Shown piece after piece: positions 44,924-56,597 of a stretch of DNA of 64,000 nucleotides; position 1 is the stretch's first letter, and every line of letters starts with the position of its first letter. The notes under the pieces are model-generated. The model saw only the letters and a list, made by a program, of their open reading frames with translations. It did not search any database and was not told where the DNA came from. The DNA lies in contig ML976986.1 of assembly GCA_010015675.1 (NCBI GenBank), forward strand, positions 345,671-409,670, read 5' to 3'. The DNA comes from Byssothecium circinans. Lineage: Eukaryota; Ascomycota; Dothideomycetes; Pleosporales; Massarinaceae. Both the position numbers and the translations under genes were made by a program.

Positions 44924-46886
44924 TCACATACTCCCACCACTCCTGTCTGCCCCAATAAGCCCCGCCATCCTCAACAATTCACGGTCAGCGTCAATATCCC
45001 CCGTGCCTAAATTAATCCTTCGTCGAGCCTCAGCCTCTCGCTCCTGAAACGCCCAATCTCTCCTCTGCGCTTCTGCGACATCATCACCACCACAGCCCCA
45101 AACTTCCAAGCTATCGATCTCAAAGCGGTCTTGCCAGTTCTTCCCTCGTCGACATGGTAGTTGTGAGGTGTGAAAGGAGCCGCCGCCTTCAGCGAGATGC
45201 GTGAAGACGCCGAACTCGAGCGCATCGTCGAGATGTAGAGATACCGGTCCAAGACGGAGGCGTGAATGGCTTTGGTGCGTTTGTGCTGAGGACTGGATGG
45301 GAACTGCTGTGCCGAGACCGACACCTGCGGGGTGCGTGGGTGATTTATTGAAGTATACGTAGTCAGAGCTTGATGGAGACGCTATGAAGATGTCATGGGT
45401 TGGTGCGAGTTGGAAGAGTATTGTACTGGAATCGCCGAAACATCCCCTGTGTGTCAGTCTCCATTGAGCTGGTATATATGCTCCAAACGTAATGGTGATA
45501 TCTGAAGATTCGGGAATTATGCTGCTGGGATATCTTTTGGGGGGAAGCATGTCGGACAATATGCGCTCTCTTACGTTGGACGGTGTTGATGGGAGAAGTC
45601 GTCCAGATACTAGAAGTATTGTAGGTGCACGCCAGTTGAATGCTTGCTTTTCGAAGGAGCCCATGCTGAAGCCGTGCGTGTTGCCGCTATATAGGGGCCG
45701 TAGTCTCCGGAAGAGATTGCTACCTTTGATGAAGAAGGACAGTTGGCTCAATGTGGTGAGATTGAGGATTTCGCCAGCTTCTTGCAGTATGGGTTCCGGT
45801 TCCATGACTGGCTTCGGTGGAGTTACAAGGGGGCGGTGTTCAAGGCCCGAATTATCGGCGTCATGTTTGCGTTTCGAAAGGTCGAATTCTTTAGCGAAAA
45901 GGAAATGTTCGAAGAGCGGATTCAGTCCGTCGAAAAGGAAAGGTAAACAAGTTGACACTACTGTGTTGAACGTCCGATAGTTTACTCCAGGGTCGTTCTC
46001 CACGCCAAATGAGGACAGAACAACGTTCGCTGTCTGCCTTAGATCTGCAACGCGTTCGTCAGACAGCTTGCCTGCAAATATGGACAGGCTCTCCTGAGCA
46101 TCCATGGGTGCTATCAGAAGTAGCAGCTCGATGAGCTTGAGGAAGTTATCGGTGGGTATAATCGAATGATGGACATCTGAATGCTCGCCGTGTTTGAAAA
46201 CCTCTACAGCATCCATCGAATCCAGGGCAGCCAATACAAGCTCGTCATCGTCTTCATCGTCATCACCCTCTTCGGGCGCATCGATAGCAAAGCCCAAGCT
46301 ACTGCTCCCACTGTTCGACGCAGCAGGATTCTCACTAGCCTTCTCTTTCTCCTTCTCCTCAACACTTAATCGAACTCCTTTATCGTAGACCGATAAACTG
46401 CGATATAGCTCCCTGAGCCAGATGTCTCTTCCCCTCTTCTTCATGACAGCGCCGTATCTTTCCGTAAGAATTGTGACAACCTTCAGCATTGCCTCATGCG
46501 TGAGTATAGCCGGCGCCTGGCTTGGGAACGGGAATGCGCCTAGGTAGCTAGTCATGTGAAATATCACACTTCCTACACCCAGAGCATCTGGCAGCTCGAG
46601 GAATCGACATAATGTCGACTCACTCCAGTATTTAACACCCGATTCTGTATCCGCGAGTGATCGGAAGACCGAGTTGAAGCAGTAGAGCTCGAGGGGCGTG
46701 TACGATTTCTGCGCAAAACGTTGGACGAGGGTATGATTGAGTTGTTCTGTGCCTTGAAGTCAGTGCATATACTTATGGTGGTGGGACTATGGATGCCTGG
46801 ATGCCGCATCGTACTGTAGACGGAACAGAGTGGTAAAGCTTACCGATCGTTGGACGTACAGCTTCAATAGACGTTCCTTGACCCAT
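44924..46886 (-). CDS. RTC5: Restriction of telomere capping protein 5, TLDc domain
   Basis: Exons 46886-46844 (43 nt) and 46746-44924 give 621 residues. The protein opens [10 protein letters not shown], a consensus N-myristoylation start (Gly2, Ser6). A helical N-terminal region (about 15-150, including [15 protein letters not shown] and [14 protein letters not shown]) is followed by an acidic disordered stretch, and the TLDc domain occupies about 310-560 ([39 protein letters not shown]). A charged C-terminal helix follows ([11 protein letters not shown]). In yeast Rtc5 binds and disassembles the V-ATPase at the vacuole and needs myristoylation for location; I carry that over as family knowledge. 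Confidence 0.92.
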
Positions 46887-47453
46887 AATGTCGATCGTGG
46901 CTCGTAACGTGGGACGGTGTGCGTGATCATAGGTTGCAGTTAGGTAGAGCTCAAGTGGGTGGTGAAAGCTGCCACCATGACGGCATGATAGCCTTGGCTT
47001 GCCGACGCGTCAGAACTACCTATGCTGAATCTGGACTCCTACATACCTCTTCAAACTAAACCAATGATGAAGCCACGCGTAGATACTATTATCGTAAAGA
47101 GGGCTAATTGGAGAGGTGTAATGCTCACTATTGAAAAATAAAAGAACTGGAAGTAACCGTGAAGCTCGACATCTGGAATGTGCTTAGCAGACCACCTGAA
47201 GAGCAATGAATACACGAGGTCCAAATTGTCTCGACAGCCAAGATTGCAGAGGCGCAAATTATATAGTAGAGAATCCATTGGTATTGCAGCTCTCATATAT
47301 CCTCGAACGCCTGTTATGCCTTATTTGTATGCGTACATATAGTACACTCCCGACGAGCAATGACATCGCCTACGTCTCCAGCACCCGCATCTCGATTCTA
47401 CAAGGTGCCCCAAGATTGCTTCCTTCCGCTCGCTGTGTCGATTCGTCTGCGCT
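46887..47453. promoter_or_regulatory. Upstream region of RTC5
   Basis: A 567-bp spacer between two minus-strand genes with the RTC5 promoter and the 3' flank of the bL36m gene. No feature beyond AT-rich tracts. Confidence 0.4.
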
Positions 47454-47862
47454 CTATCCTTGTCTACACCTCATTAGTCCAGCTCTCACGCATCCCCCAA
47501 ATCTTTCCGAGACCCTCCCTTCCCCAGGTCACTCACCTCTGCTTGTGCTTGGGATTCTTATCGCAAATGATATACACATATTTGCCCTTCTTCCTCCTTA
47601 CGCTCTTGCACCCATCACATAGTTTCTTGACCGAGCTGCGAACCTTCATCCCGCGAGTCTGCCCAAAACCTTGTCCCTGCACCCTTAATGAATTAAACCT
47701 CGCCGTCAGACTCGTTATATCATGGCACCTATGAGCATGGTTGAGTGTAGGTCGCAGTGTAGGCGTTGATGTGTGTATTGAGCGTACGGTAGGCCGGAGA
47801 GTAGTCATGGTGGTGGAGAGGAAGGTCCGACGGACGGGGAGGAGAAGTGTTCGGGGGAGCAT
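47454..47862 (-). CDS. RTC6: Mitochondrial large-subunit ribosomal protein bL36m
   Basis: Small zinc-binding protein of the mitochondrial 54S subunit. Exon 1 47862-47537 encodes a basic presequence ([19 protein letters not shown]) and the bL36 domain starting [20 protein letters not shown], with Cys pair, a third Cys and His ([10 protein letters not shown]) as zinc ligands. The frame runs straight into TGA after KHKQR. However, a canonical intron (47536-47464, GTGAGT donor, GGACTAAT branch, TGTAG acceptor) leads to a 10-nt last exon, 47463-47454, giving the ending KHKQRQG, as in relatives. Spliced length 111 residues; unspliced 109. Confidence 0.9.
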
Positions 47863-48325
47863 TGTCGCTCCTTTCGAGGAAGAGATATCGAGGGGCGAGG
47901 TATATGTGCTGCGCTGTGCGATCGAGACGACAAGATAATATGTGCGTGTGGGGATGGACGTGGTACTGTCAATCTTCAATTCATCGGAGTTTGATCGGGG
48001 AAATTTCTTGCCAAGGACGGCACGAGCCATCCCTCGTGACTTTCTTCGTTCACTGCCATTACCAAATCGAGTCATTAGTGTGAAAGTCATTAGTGTGAAA
48101 GTCATTAATGTGAAATATCACGAAAGCAAGTACACAATCAGACCGGACCCCATCGATGATTTTTATTCAATAAACCTTAAGCCTTGACTTAAGAAGTATT
48201 TAGGATATACACCATGTACATGTACAGTTTGACTTACCAAGCCAAACGCCATCGCTATGGATTGTGCTCGCCCAGAGATATAAGAAGCACTGAATCAGGT
48301 ACTAACACACCGACATCATAACCGC
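47863..48325. other. Spacer between bL36m and NMT1 genes, 463 bp
   Basis: Both flanking genes are on the minus strand. It holds the bL36m promoter and leader and the NMT1 3' flank. A 15-bp tandem repeat is listed separately. AT-rich near 48,100-48,260. Confidence 0.4.
48071..48115 (+). repeat. 15-bp tandem repeat, three copies
   Basis: Unit GTCATTAGTGTGAAA at 48071-48085 and 48086-48100 is exact; 48101-48115 differs by one base (TTAATG). The array lies just upstream of the bL36m gene and, in that gene's orientation, reads TTTCACACTAATGAC. Confidence 0.9.
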
Positions 48326-50091
48326 TTACAGCATGACCAATCCTATACCGCCCATGTTCTTGACACTGGGGTGGTTTTCAGTGTTGATGCCTCCTGGAAG
48401 CGGCGCCGCGCGGTAGTTGTAGAGGTAGTAGTGCAGAGACCCGTCACCAGCACCAAAGCGCTGTTCTTCGAGGAAGAGGGGGTTGTCGAGAAGCGTCAGG
48501 GCGTTGAAAACGTCAAAGTTTCCCTGCAGCAATTAGTATTGTACTCATTAGGAGCAAATAAATATTCACCTTCTTCGCTAAGATCAATGCGTCCTTCATC
48601 AGTGAGTTGAGCCTAGTCTTAAACGCCAGCTGATCCCCAGTAAACGCCGTCTCTGTCGCATAGTAGAAGAGATACGCAGCCTTGATGCGATCGTGCTTCT
48701 TGTGCCCGATGACCGTGCTCTCGAGGTTATAGAAGGAGAAAAAATCCGTAACTTTCTTCGTCTTCTCATCCTCGATGACATAGCACCACACGACCTGCTC
48801 CTTTGGCTTCTCTGACGGGAACATCCAATGTTCGAATTCTTCCTTGGAGAACTCCTGTGCCATGTCCATGCGCTTGAGGTACCGCTGCAGCAGGTCGATG
48901 ACGACTTCGATGTCCTTGTCTTCCATCACGCGCAATCCAGGGGTGAGAGTCTCCTCCGGTAGTTTATACCGGACAATCTGACGCTGCTTGGTGCTGCCAT
49001 GGGGAAGAGGTGAGAAGCCGACGTCGTACAGCTTCTCCCAATTGAGCGCTCGGTGAAAGTATCTGCATGTGGAGACGGGGGTAGGTAGAAGAGATCCGAC
49101 GGTGTAAACAGCCTGGAATATGCCGTTGACGTAGCAGCGACGGGTGATTTCCTTGATGAGCACCGGTGCCAGGCGTTTTGATCGCAACTTCTTATGCACA
49201 CAAAGAAAGTTGATCTCGGAGCAGTTGAGGACGTTCGTACGGACACGTAGTTGTATGGGAATACCGGATATGAAGGCTGCAAGCTTGCCTGATTGCGAAG
49301 CGCGGATACCGACATGCCATTCCTTCTTCCAGCCAGGTGCCTTGAGTGCCCTATCACAATGTTAGTCACAGCCGCGCAGCTCAAAACCTGACGTACCAAT
49401 TCAAAAAAGCCGGCGAGTACCGGAACCGGAACATGGCCTCCTGATCCTCGACGTAGTGGTTATGTAGCAGCTCATACACCTCCTCAAGCTGCTTCTCATC
49501 GTCGAGATCCATCGTCACCCACTCAAAGCCCGGGAGGAGTTCACTAGGCTCTTTCTTGACGCGGTCAATGTCAATCTCCTTGATCGGCCCATCCACAATC
49601 TTGTCCTTGCCTGCCGCCATCTCGTCGAAGCTAGGCACCGGCTGTGTCTTCCAGAACTCATAGCTCGCCATGTCCTTGACGTTCTTGCCCTGGGGCGCCA
49701 GGCCCGTCATCATCTCGTTGATGCTGAGGCTCTTTAACAGCCTCTCCATATCGGCTTTGTTTTTCGTCTTGGACTCCAGTTCATGCTTCAGCGCGGGGTT
49801 GGCCTGCATAAGCATGCCCAACTGGTCTTTGCCCAAGTGCTGTCCGACAGCCTGATCGGTCGACGTGATATCCGGAGCCTTTCCTTTGCCTGAGATGGCA
49901 TCCTTGATCTTCCGCCTCCTATTCCGCTTCTTCTTCTTTGTCGCGCCCTCTGCGCCCTCTACCGGCTCAGCTTCCTCATCGCCGCTCTCGTGCTCCGACT
50001 CGTGCGCATTCTGTGTACTCGATTCGGCAGCTTCCGCGGCTGCTTGGGCGGTCGCGTCGGGGTCGGCGACCTTGGACGATTGCTGAGGCAT
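48326..50091 (-). CDS. NMT1: Glycylpeptide N-tetradecanoyltransferase (N-myristoyltransferase)
   Basis: Transfers myristate from myristoyl-CoA to the N-terminal glycine of proteins in the cytosol and at ribosomes; essential in fungi. Exons 50091-49397, 49350-48570 and 48523-48326 give 557 residues. The N-terminal 85 residues are charged, with a Lys-rich ribosome-binding stretch ([10 protein letters not shown]). The catalytic domain follows, from about [15 protein letters not shown]. Signature one is [19 protein letters not shown], signature two [15 protein letters not shown], and the protein ends IGLVML, placing the C-terminal carboxylate that acts as catalytic base in this family. RTC5, 1.4 kb away, has an N-myristoylation start and would be a substrate. 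Confidence 0.96.
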
Positions 50092-50447
50092 GGCTGGAAC
50101 GGAAGTGTCGTCACGAAGTGCTATCGAGAAAGTTGAGGTTGGTTTTGTACGTAGTGGTTGGAGAAGGTGGGGCTGGGAGGGGCAGCTCGGTTGTCATTGC
50201 CGTTGCCCGAGTCGGAGGTTTGACTGCTACTCCAGACATCACAAACGACGTCACAAACAGATAGATGACTAGACTAAAGAGCCTTACATTGATTCGTGGA
50301 TAACCGTTCCCTACCTCTCATCTCTTGCTATTAAGGTAATTATGAATAGTGCCGACTTCGCCTCTGCTAAGGCTGAAATGTAGTTATGATATATGAATAG
50401 TATGACTACAACAAAAGAACGCTAATCAAGCCCTATTCATGTGCCAT
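50092..50447. promoter_or_regulatory. NMT1 promoter spacer, 356 bp
   Basis: Holds the NMT1 promoter and the 3' flank of the membrane-protein gene at 50448. No other feature seen. Confidence 0.4.
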
Positions 50448-51487
50448 TCACCCATGAGATTGCGGCCAAATAGCACCCTTCACAATCCTTCCCTTCTCAT
50501 CGACTCGACTCGCCCCTGTCGATGCCCCAGCGCCGTCCAGTTCATACGCCTGTGCCCCATAATTCTTATGTTGCGCCTCGAACAGCATTGGTTCGCTGTT
50601 GGCTTCCGCTATATGCGCATACACCACTTTGGTAGCCCCAGGAGCTTCATGCAGCATCGTTACTCTCGCTGCTCGCTTGGTCTTCTCGTCTCTCCGCCGT
50701 TTTAAGAAGAACCATACCAGTATTGCTAACATTATGACGACTGCGGCTCCGGCACAAGCTATACCGGCGATAGCGCCTGTGCTGAGAGATGACGAGGGGG
50801 GTGGAGGAGCAATTGTGGATTGTGCGCCGTTTACGGATGTCGAAGAGGTAGAGGATGACAGGGTGCTCGTTGGCGTTGTCGATGGAGCAGGTGACGAGGT
50901 CGAAGATACCGGGGCGACCTATGGAAACCTGTCAGTCTCATATTTCCTCGCTATATCATAAACATCTCACTCACCTCGAAATCCGCAACATCTGTCAACA
51001 TAGTACTTCCTGATCTAGGACTTCCCGCAGACAGGTTGATCTGGATATCCCAAACAGCTCCCGCATTACTAGGCTGCATCGCCGGTACCAAGTTCATCCC
51101 CGACAGCGCGAGATAAGTCCCATTGCCCAGCAGTCCATTCGTTACTGTGTATCCCTTCCCATCTAAACTTTTCGCCAACGTCCACTGTTGTCCCAAAGCA
51201 CCACTCCTTTTCATCAACTTCGGCTCCGACCGCGAATCGACCGTCAGTCCCAGCTGCATATCTCCATCGTAATCGTAATTGCGGATAAAGTAACGACCTC
51301 CTTGATAATACAGCTGCCAGTTCTCTGACGACAAAGAGCCGAACGCTGTCATCTTAATCGCGCCCGCTGTGTTCTTGAAAGATCCCGAAGAGATTGACTT
51401 GTTGGACTGAGAAGGATTGAGGAATACGTAATACTGCTTGTAGTCGAAGTCGCCTACGACTTGCCTCCGCGCTAGTTCTCCCCCCAT
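50448..51487 (-). CDS. Single-pass membrane protein with lectin-like (beta-trefoil?) N-terminal domain
   Basis: Exons 51487-50975 and 50918-50448 (GTGAGT donor, CCATAG acceptor) give 327 residues. Residues 15-155 contain short repeated strands with conserved aromatic residues: YYVFLNPSQSN, ENWQLYYQGGRYFIRNYDY, LGQQWTLAKSLDGKGYTV and GAVWDIQI. This spacing resembles a ricin-B type beta-trefoil, but the reading is by eye. A Ser/Thr/Pro stalk (about 170-205) precedes one membrane helix (AGIACAGAAVVIMLAILVWFF) with a KRRRDEK stop. The 95-residue cytosolic tail is unremarkable. No N-terminal signal peptide is seen, so the helix must serve as signal-anchor, or the true start is upstream. Confidence 0.75.
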
Positions 51488-52719
51488 GGCTGAACAGTGG
51501 CGGACTCGACGCCCTGAAGAAAAGCAAAGGAGCGACTAGAGGTGCAAGGGAGCAGTAGCAATCACATGAATATGATAGAGGGGGTCTGGGACTTTGGGGG
51601 TATGCCCTCTTCAGGGGTCCCTGCGTTTTTCCGGAGGCAGCCACATCGTCGTGTACCTAGGTAAGCAGATAATATCATACGGCCCCCTGTGAAAACCAAC
51701 AAAGCCTAGCAGCGCGAAGAGCAGAGTTCGCGGCTGAAAGAAATGGCACACATTTCTCGTACATTTCTCCTTCTGATCGCGCAAGTTTCGGACACCGATG
51801 GCACGGGGCGGTTGTATCTCATTGGATAGCGTCCAGTTTTAAACTATTGTCATTGGCTCGGGATCCTGCCGTCCCTAGACTCAATCCTGGGGTGTCCAAA
51901 TCTGTCGCCGCATATGGCTTGGCATGGCTGGGGCGCGTAAAGCATGGAGGACTCGGTTCCCCTTCAAAACGGCAGGTCTAAAGTCTCGCCTTGACTGGTG
52001 TTGGGGAAGGTTGGGGTGACATTTTCACTTTGAATGAACACCGCCTCGATGATGAAGATGTGGAGGCGCAGAGAACAATGCAGTGTTGTATTTTTACTGT
52101 TCATCAATCGACCGTAGATATCAAGCATGAGATTAAGCCCCATTTCTTGCAGACGACAGTAGTACAGTACAGTTCAAACCACAATTTGTTTGCAATCGGG
52201 TAATTTTGTTGCACCGACCTCTGACGGATGGACATACTATTTGACAGTTTTTGAAGATGTTGGACATAGTTTCAGCCACACGTTACAAGAATGGGACTCA
52301 GAATAGCCGACTCATGCGTTGGTAATCGGTGTGTTGGTGCTATCTATGCTTACTTGGCTTGATGACGGTGGCTACGCTCCAGGCTTATTATAATACCCGC
52401 AAATTTTACTATACTAGAAATTGTACATTACGATGGAATTCGAGAAGGTCCGCCCAAAGGCGCATGACACGCCCAATATGAACATTCAAATAGCGCCGCC
52501 GCCCCAATACGTAGTCGCTGGTAAGAGATGAAGAGCAAAGCCTGGTCCAGTTCCATTACTTCGTGGTCGCATGTACAATAGTTTATAAACAAGAGAAGGG
52601 TACAAATAAAGAAGAGCCCGATATTGAATGTGGTGTACAAGGTGGTTGGAGTATGCAAGACTTTAGATCTCGGAATCCGCATTGCCTGTTCGGTGGCTCA
52701 TATCCGTGGACGCTGAACG
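51488..52719. other. Intergenic, 1.23 kb
   Basis: Promoter region of the lectin-like gene and 3' flank of the next minus-strand gene. Frames at 51354-51644 and 51991-52203 are not supported by composition or splice sites. Nothing else seen. Confidence 0.4.
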
Positions 52720-54036
52720 CTATCGTTGATGAACAGGTGCCGGCTCGGCAGTGATATGTATACTTGGTAGTCTTTCTAACTGAGGTAGCATTGGTGCTCG
52801 CGTATTTACTGGACTTTCGTAGTTTGGAGGGTTCTCGTATGCTGGCGCGTCTTCATTCGGAATATGAAGAGGCGGCACAGGTGTCGCGACACGACTTCCT
52901 GATCTCGACCGTGGATGCGTTAATGAGATGACTTCAAAGTCGTCATGGTTATCGTTGCTGTTACTGCGCGATTGTGTTGCTTCGGGGAATTCATAATCAT
53001 CGGAACCACGAGACGAAACGGAGAGGACCGAGGATGCGGATGCCCCACGGTAATGGTGCGCATTGAGCGTGTTGTTACTGGCGGCTCTTGAGCGGCCGCT
53101 CTGACCAGATATAGATGCTGCCGAGTCTAGTAATGGACGGTTGTCGCTTTCTGTAGAATTTGCGCGGAGGCGGGTGCCGTCGTGGCGGGCCACACCAAGA
53201 TCTCCATATTGGACTGAGGACACCCTTCGCTCACGATTCGCACCCTGATGTGATGCGATCAGCATCTGCGAGACTGATTCCTCAGCTGCCAACTCTGCCC
53301 TTCGCCGAATTTCCGCCAAGGCTTGTTGGTCTCCCCTCATTCGAGCCTCTCTTCTTGCTTGCCGCCTCTCTTCTCGTTGTCGTGCTTCCTCACGGCGGGC
53401 CAATCGAATTTGGTACAATGATTCCATTTCTCCGTCCCGTCTTTCCTCCTCCTCATCGTTGGTCTCCGGGAACTCAAGGACCGTATCAATTCCTCCTCTT
53501 TCGCCTTCCCTGCCGAGTATCCTCTCGTTTTCCCGCGCCACTGGCGCATATGCGGGTAGTGTCATCACACTCCTCACTGATGTATTTCGGTCCACGCCCG
53601 CGACACCTTCATTGACGTTCTGCCCTTCCGGATCCAGGTCAGATACTGCGCCGCTCCTCTCCCGATCGCCATTATTATGGTGAAGACTACCGCTTTCCAA
53701 CTCATTGCCTTGTAGGCTTGTAGAGTATTCGCCTCGACTAGGTTTCTTGCGCCACAACTTCCACGATAAGAGTGAGGGTAGTTTCTCTCGGGGGGATCGA
53801 GGTTTGTCGCGGCGGCGGAGACGCAATGAGAGAATGTATGTGATAACGAGGAGAATGAAGATTGTCAAGGCAATGATGCCGACCTGTTCGAAACCATGTT
53901 AACGTTGTACTCATCTCATGGTGGGTGAAATGGTTCGTGGGGAAGGAGCGAAACCTACAAGCATGAGCGACTTTGTCGCTTTACTCAATCTCCTCTCCAT
54001 CGTACCATCCCGCGTCTCTAACAAAGGTACCCGCAT
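52720..54036 (-). CDS. Single-pass membrane protein with long charged cytosolic tail
   Basis: Exons 54036-53959 and 53883-52720 (GTAGGT donor, ACAG acceptor) give 413 residues. A short N-terminal segment (MRVPLLETRDGTMERRLSKA) precedes one membrane helix (about 25-46, MLVGIIALTIFILLVITYIL) and an Arg-rich stop (LRLRRRDKPRS). The remainder is disordered: acidic and Ser-rich, then an Arg/Glu helix (about 185-245, RREEARQREERRQARREARM), then Ser-rich sequence with PAYENPPNY, a PY-type motif of the kind bound by WW-domain ubiquitin ligases. The frame is open further upstream to a stop near 54,105, so the true start may be another exon. No family recognised. Confidence 0.65.
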
Positions 54037-55514
54037 CTTCTCGAACCACCCACTCCAAATGTTTTCAGTTTCTTCTCCAAGTCCTCCCTCGCAACGTCCT
54101 CAACTCAAGTCAACAGTGAAGTCACTCCCGAGCGCGAGTGTGGATCTCGGCCCGCTAAACCCGGCGCTTCCGCAGTCCTGGTTCACAGTGTTCGTCGTAC
54201 AGCTTGCAAGCAACCTTCTCGCTCTTAGTGATATACAGTCGGCGAATCCGGAGAGGGTGCAGCACGCAAAGGGGGATTGACGAAGCAAAACTTCCTCCTT
54301 CTCCACAGCTCCAAGCTGTCCAGGGCTGAGGTGCCTTGCGCCTAAATGAGCTTGGCGGTGCTCATCAGCGACGGGCAGGGGTACTAAACAGGGAAACGGG
54401 AAACGGGAGTGGCTGAGGAGAGGCTTGACGGGTGAATTGAAATCGCCCTTCCCCTCAGTCTGTAACTCGCAAGTCAACCAGCTTCACTGCAGGTCGCACG
54501 ACAGTAGTTATGGATGAGTGAATGAGATGCCCTCATTCATTTGGTTGGCTCTTGAGCTTTCGACTTCAATATTGCAACCAGAGATAGTTTACTATATTTA
54601 GCCTTCCGCATCCGCGGTTTAGCATGGGAGAGTCAGTCACATGCCATGTCGACGTTCCAGAATCCACAGGACTTCACGACACGAAATTATATAGAGAACA
54701 GTATGATAAGAGGTGTAATATGATTGTCATCATCCAAGCTTCCCCACTCTACATTTCCCAATTGCTCATGAGATCTCCGTCAACAAAAACTCCCGTCTCT
54801 TTCACTCCCTGGCAGATTTTGACCAACACCTCATGCTTTTTCGCCGCCTTTCTGCGCTTCAATGGAAGCAGATGACTGACTTGACGTATTATACTGCCGA
54901 CCAGAGTTGTTTTTCTATGGATCCGAGATTCCCCTTCGCCAATTGCGTTGTATAAGCCTGCTCTCCGCACGCTGCTGTAATGACCAGTACTCGTTCGCGA
55001 GAGCCATGGTATGGATGTGTTTGGAGTGGAAACCTGTTTTTACTTCCTTTACTACGTCTAATACAGAAACAGCTGAGAAATTTCCTTTCTCAGGGCGGGC
55101 AGTTGACATTGTGAATAACATTGGTCATGTATGACTCACGGCTCCTGGTTAAGCTCCTGGAATGACCAGCTCTGCCGGCGAGTCTACAAAGCCCTCTGTT
55201 GAATATCCGCAGTGAATGATACACCAAAATGAGAACACAGTTCATATGAAGGACAGTCGCGGTCCGTTTGATGAGCGGGTATTGACGTTTAAAAATGACT
55301 TTCAAGAAGAGTTACACATGTATAATACATACTTTTACAAATCGAGTGCCGACCCCATGCTATGCTTCTGTATTACATGCAAATATGATTCACGTGCAAC
55401 CAACTGCCAAACCCACCGATCCGCAACCCCCCTCTTCTTGTTCTGCTCATACAGCTGTGGGACCCTATCCTGCCCTATTTTCTAGTCTTCTCATCTGCAA
55501 ATACACCCACATGC
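54037..55514. other. Intergenic, 1.48 kb
   Basis: Contains the promoter of the single-pass protein gene and the 3' flank of bS8m. The frame at 54100-54477 (minus) could hide an upstream exon of the left gene but no splice junction fits. Frames between 54,600 and 55,500 are AT-rich noise. Confidence 0.4.
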
Positions 55515-56111
55515 CTACCACACCCGACAAAGCACCATCCCACCTAATCTCCTCTCCACACATTCTCTTGCCTCCAATACCCCCCGATCCGTAGTCAAGA
55601 ACATGCACTCTCCCGGATGCGTCAACCCTTTCACATAGCCTGCCTCCCTTGTCCTCGTAATCTTGCCCAAATCCTCACTCGTCAGCCATATTCTCCTCGT
55701 TGGCTTACTCAGCAGCTTCATGTTCTTCAGCACAGGCTCGTTATTCCAGTACTTGAGGCCGAGCCATAGCCGTCGATGCGCTGGGTTCTGCGGTACCTTG
55801 ATGCGGGAAAAGGTTTCATCACGGCCGAGCGGTGGGTCCTTGTATGACCATGTGGGGTATGCAGTCCAGGGCTCTTGTGCGAGTTTTTCAGCGAGCTCTT
55901 CGTGCTCCTCGGGGCCAAGTGTTGTTTCGAGCGTGTACGGTTTTGGGGGTGTTTGGCCACCGAGGGTTACGCTGGAGAGGAAGCCTTCGCGCTGCAGTCC
56001 GAGTGAGAGCTTGACGTGCAGTTTTGAGACAGGGATCGATGTTAGACCGAGTCGTGCCTTGGAGGCGTTTTGCAGGTGCGAGCACACGTGCGCGAGGTTG
56101 ACGAGGGACAT
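55515..56111 (-). CDS. MRPS8: Mitochondrial small-subunit ribosomal protein bS8m
   Basis: Component of the mitochondrial 37S subunit, close to the central domain of the small rRNA. Intronless, 198 residues. The start MSLVNLAHVCSHLQNASKAR is the usual fungal start; the frame is open upstream, but upstream codons are Pro/Ser-rich and not conserved in character. The S8 fold covers the whole protein: an N-terminal helix, strand VSKLHVKLSLGLQREGFLSS, an insert of about 30 residues (GPEEHEELAEKLAQEP), RLWLGLKYWNNEPVLKNMKL, and the C-terminal GECMFLTTDRGVLEARECVE, where the rRNA-binding strand lies. It is divergent to the next gene across 486 bp. Confidence 0.92.
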   Translation of the reverse strand: MSLVNLAHVCSHLQNASKARLGLTSIPVSKLHVKLSLGLQREGFLSSVTLGGQTPPKPYTLETTLGPEEHEELAEKLAQEPWTAYPTWSYKDPPLGRDETFSRIKVPQNPAHRRLWLGLKYWNNEPVLKNMKLLSKPTRRIWLTSEDLGKITRTREAGYVKGLTHPGECMFLTTDRGVLEARECVERRLGGMVLCRVW

Positions 56112-56597
56112 GGCGAGCGATGGTGGATGCGGATAGGATGAAGCCCTCGAGGGGCAAGGTAGATTGCTCGTACGCGATGGATTTGGAGGATTGAGGATTA
56201 TGGCGTGGTGAAGGATCGGGATAGCGATGCGCTCGGGCGTCAATTGACAGGATCGTGTTCGGGTGGTGGTGTCTTCTGTCTCTCAGCGACTCAAATTTCT
56301 CGGACCTTTCGGCGGCGAGGGAGCTTGGGCCGCTTTCTCCCAAAGCGCGCTTGCACGTGTTGGTGTTGGCGCTGGCTTCCTTGACCCCACGCAGGAGGGC
56401 GGTTAGAGGACTGAAATAGCACAACGAGCATCCTGTTGGTGGAGCACTAAATCCATTTGGCTGTTCTTCTGCTGTATATATCTTGGGCCGTGGAGCTGTA
56501 ATTTTGTTCACCTGCACATTCCCTCCGTTGTTACCTGTGATTCCGGACTGAGCTGCGCTGACTTGAGTTGAACGAGTGTGACTGTGTACCTGGGAAG
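56112..56597. promoter_or_regulatory. Divergent promoter between bS8m and the proline-rich protein gene
   Basis: A 486-bp spacer between two starts on opposite strands. No other feature was found; the long minus-strand frame crossing it (55888-56634) is a shadow. Confidence 0.5.

Noticed and set aside
47206..47734. Plus-strand frames opposite the bL36m gene
   Set aside because: Shadows of the minus-strand gene and its 3' flank; the conserved zinc-ribbon protein is clearly on the other strand.
54100..54477. Possible signal/extracellular exon of the single-pass protein at 52720-54036
   Set aside because: No donor in this frame connects in phase to the exon containing the membrane helix, and no signal peptide is present.
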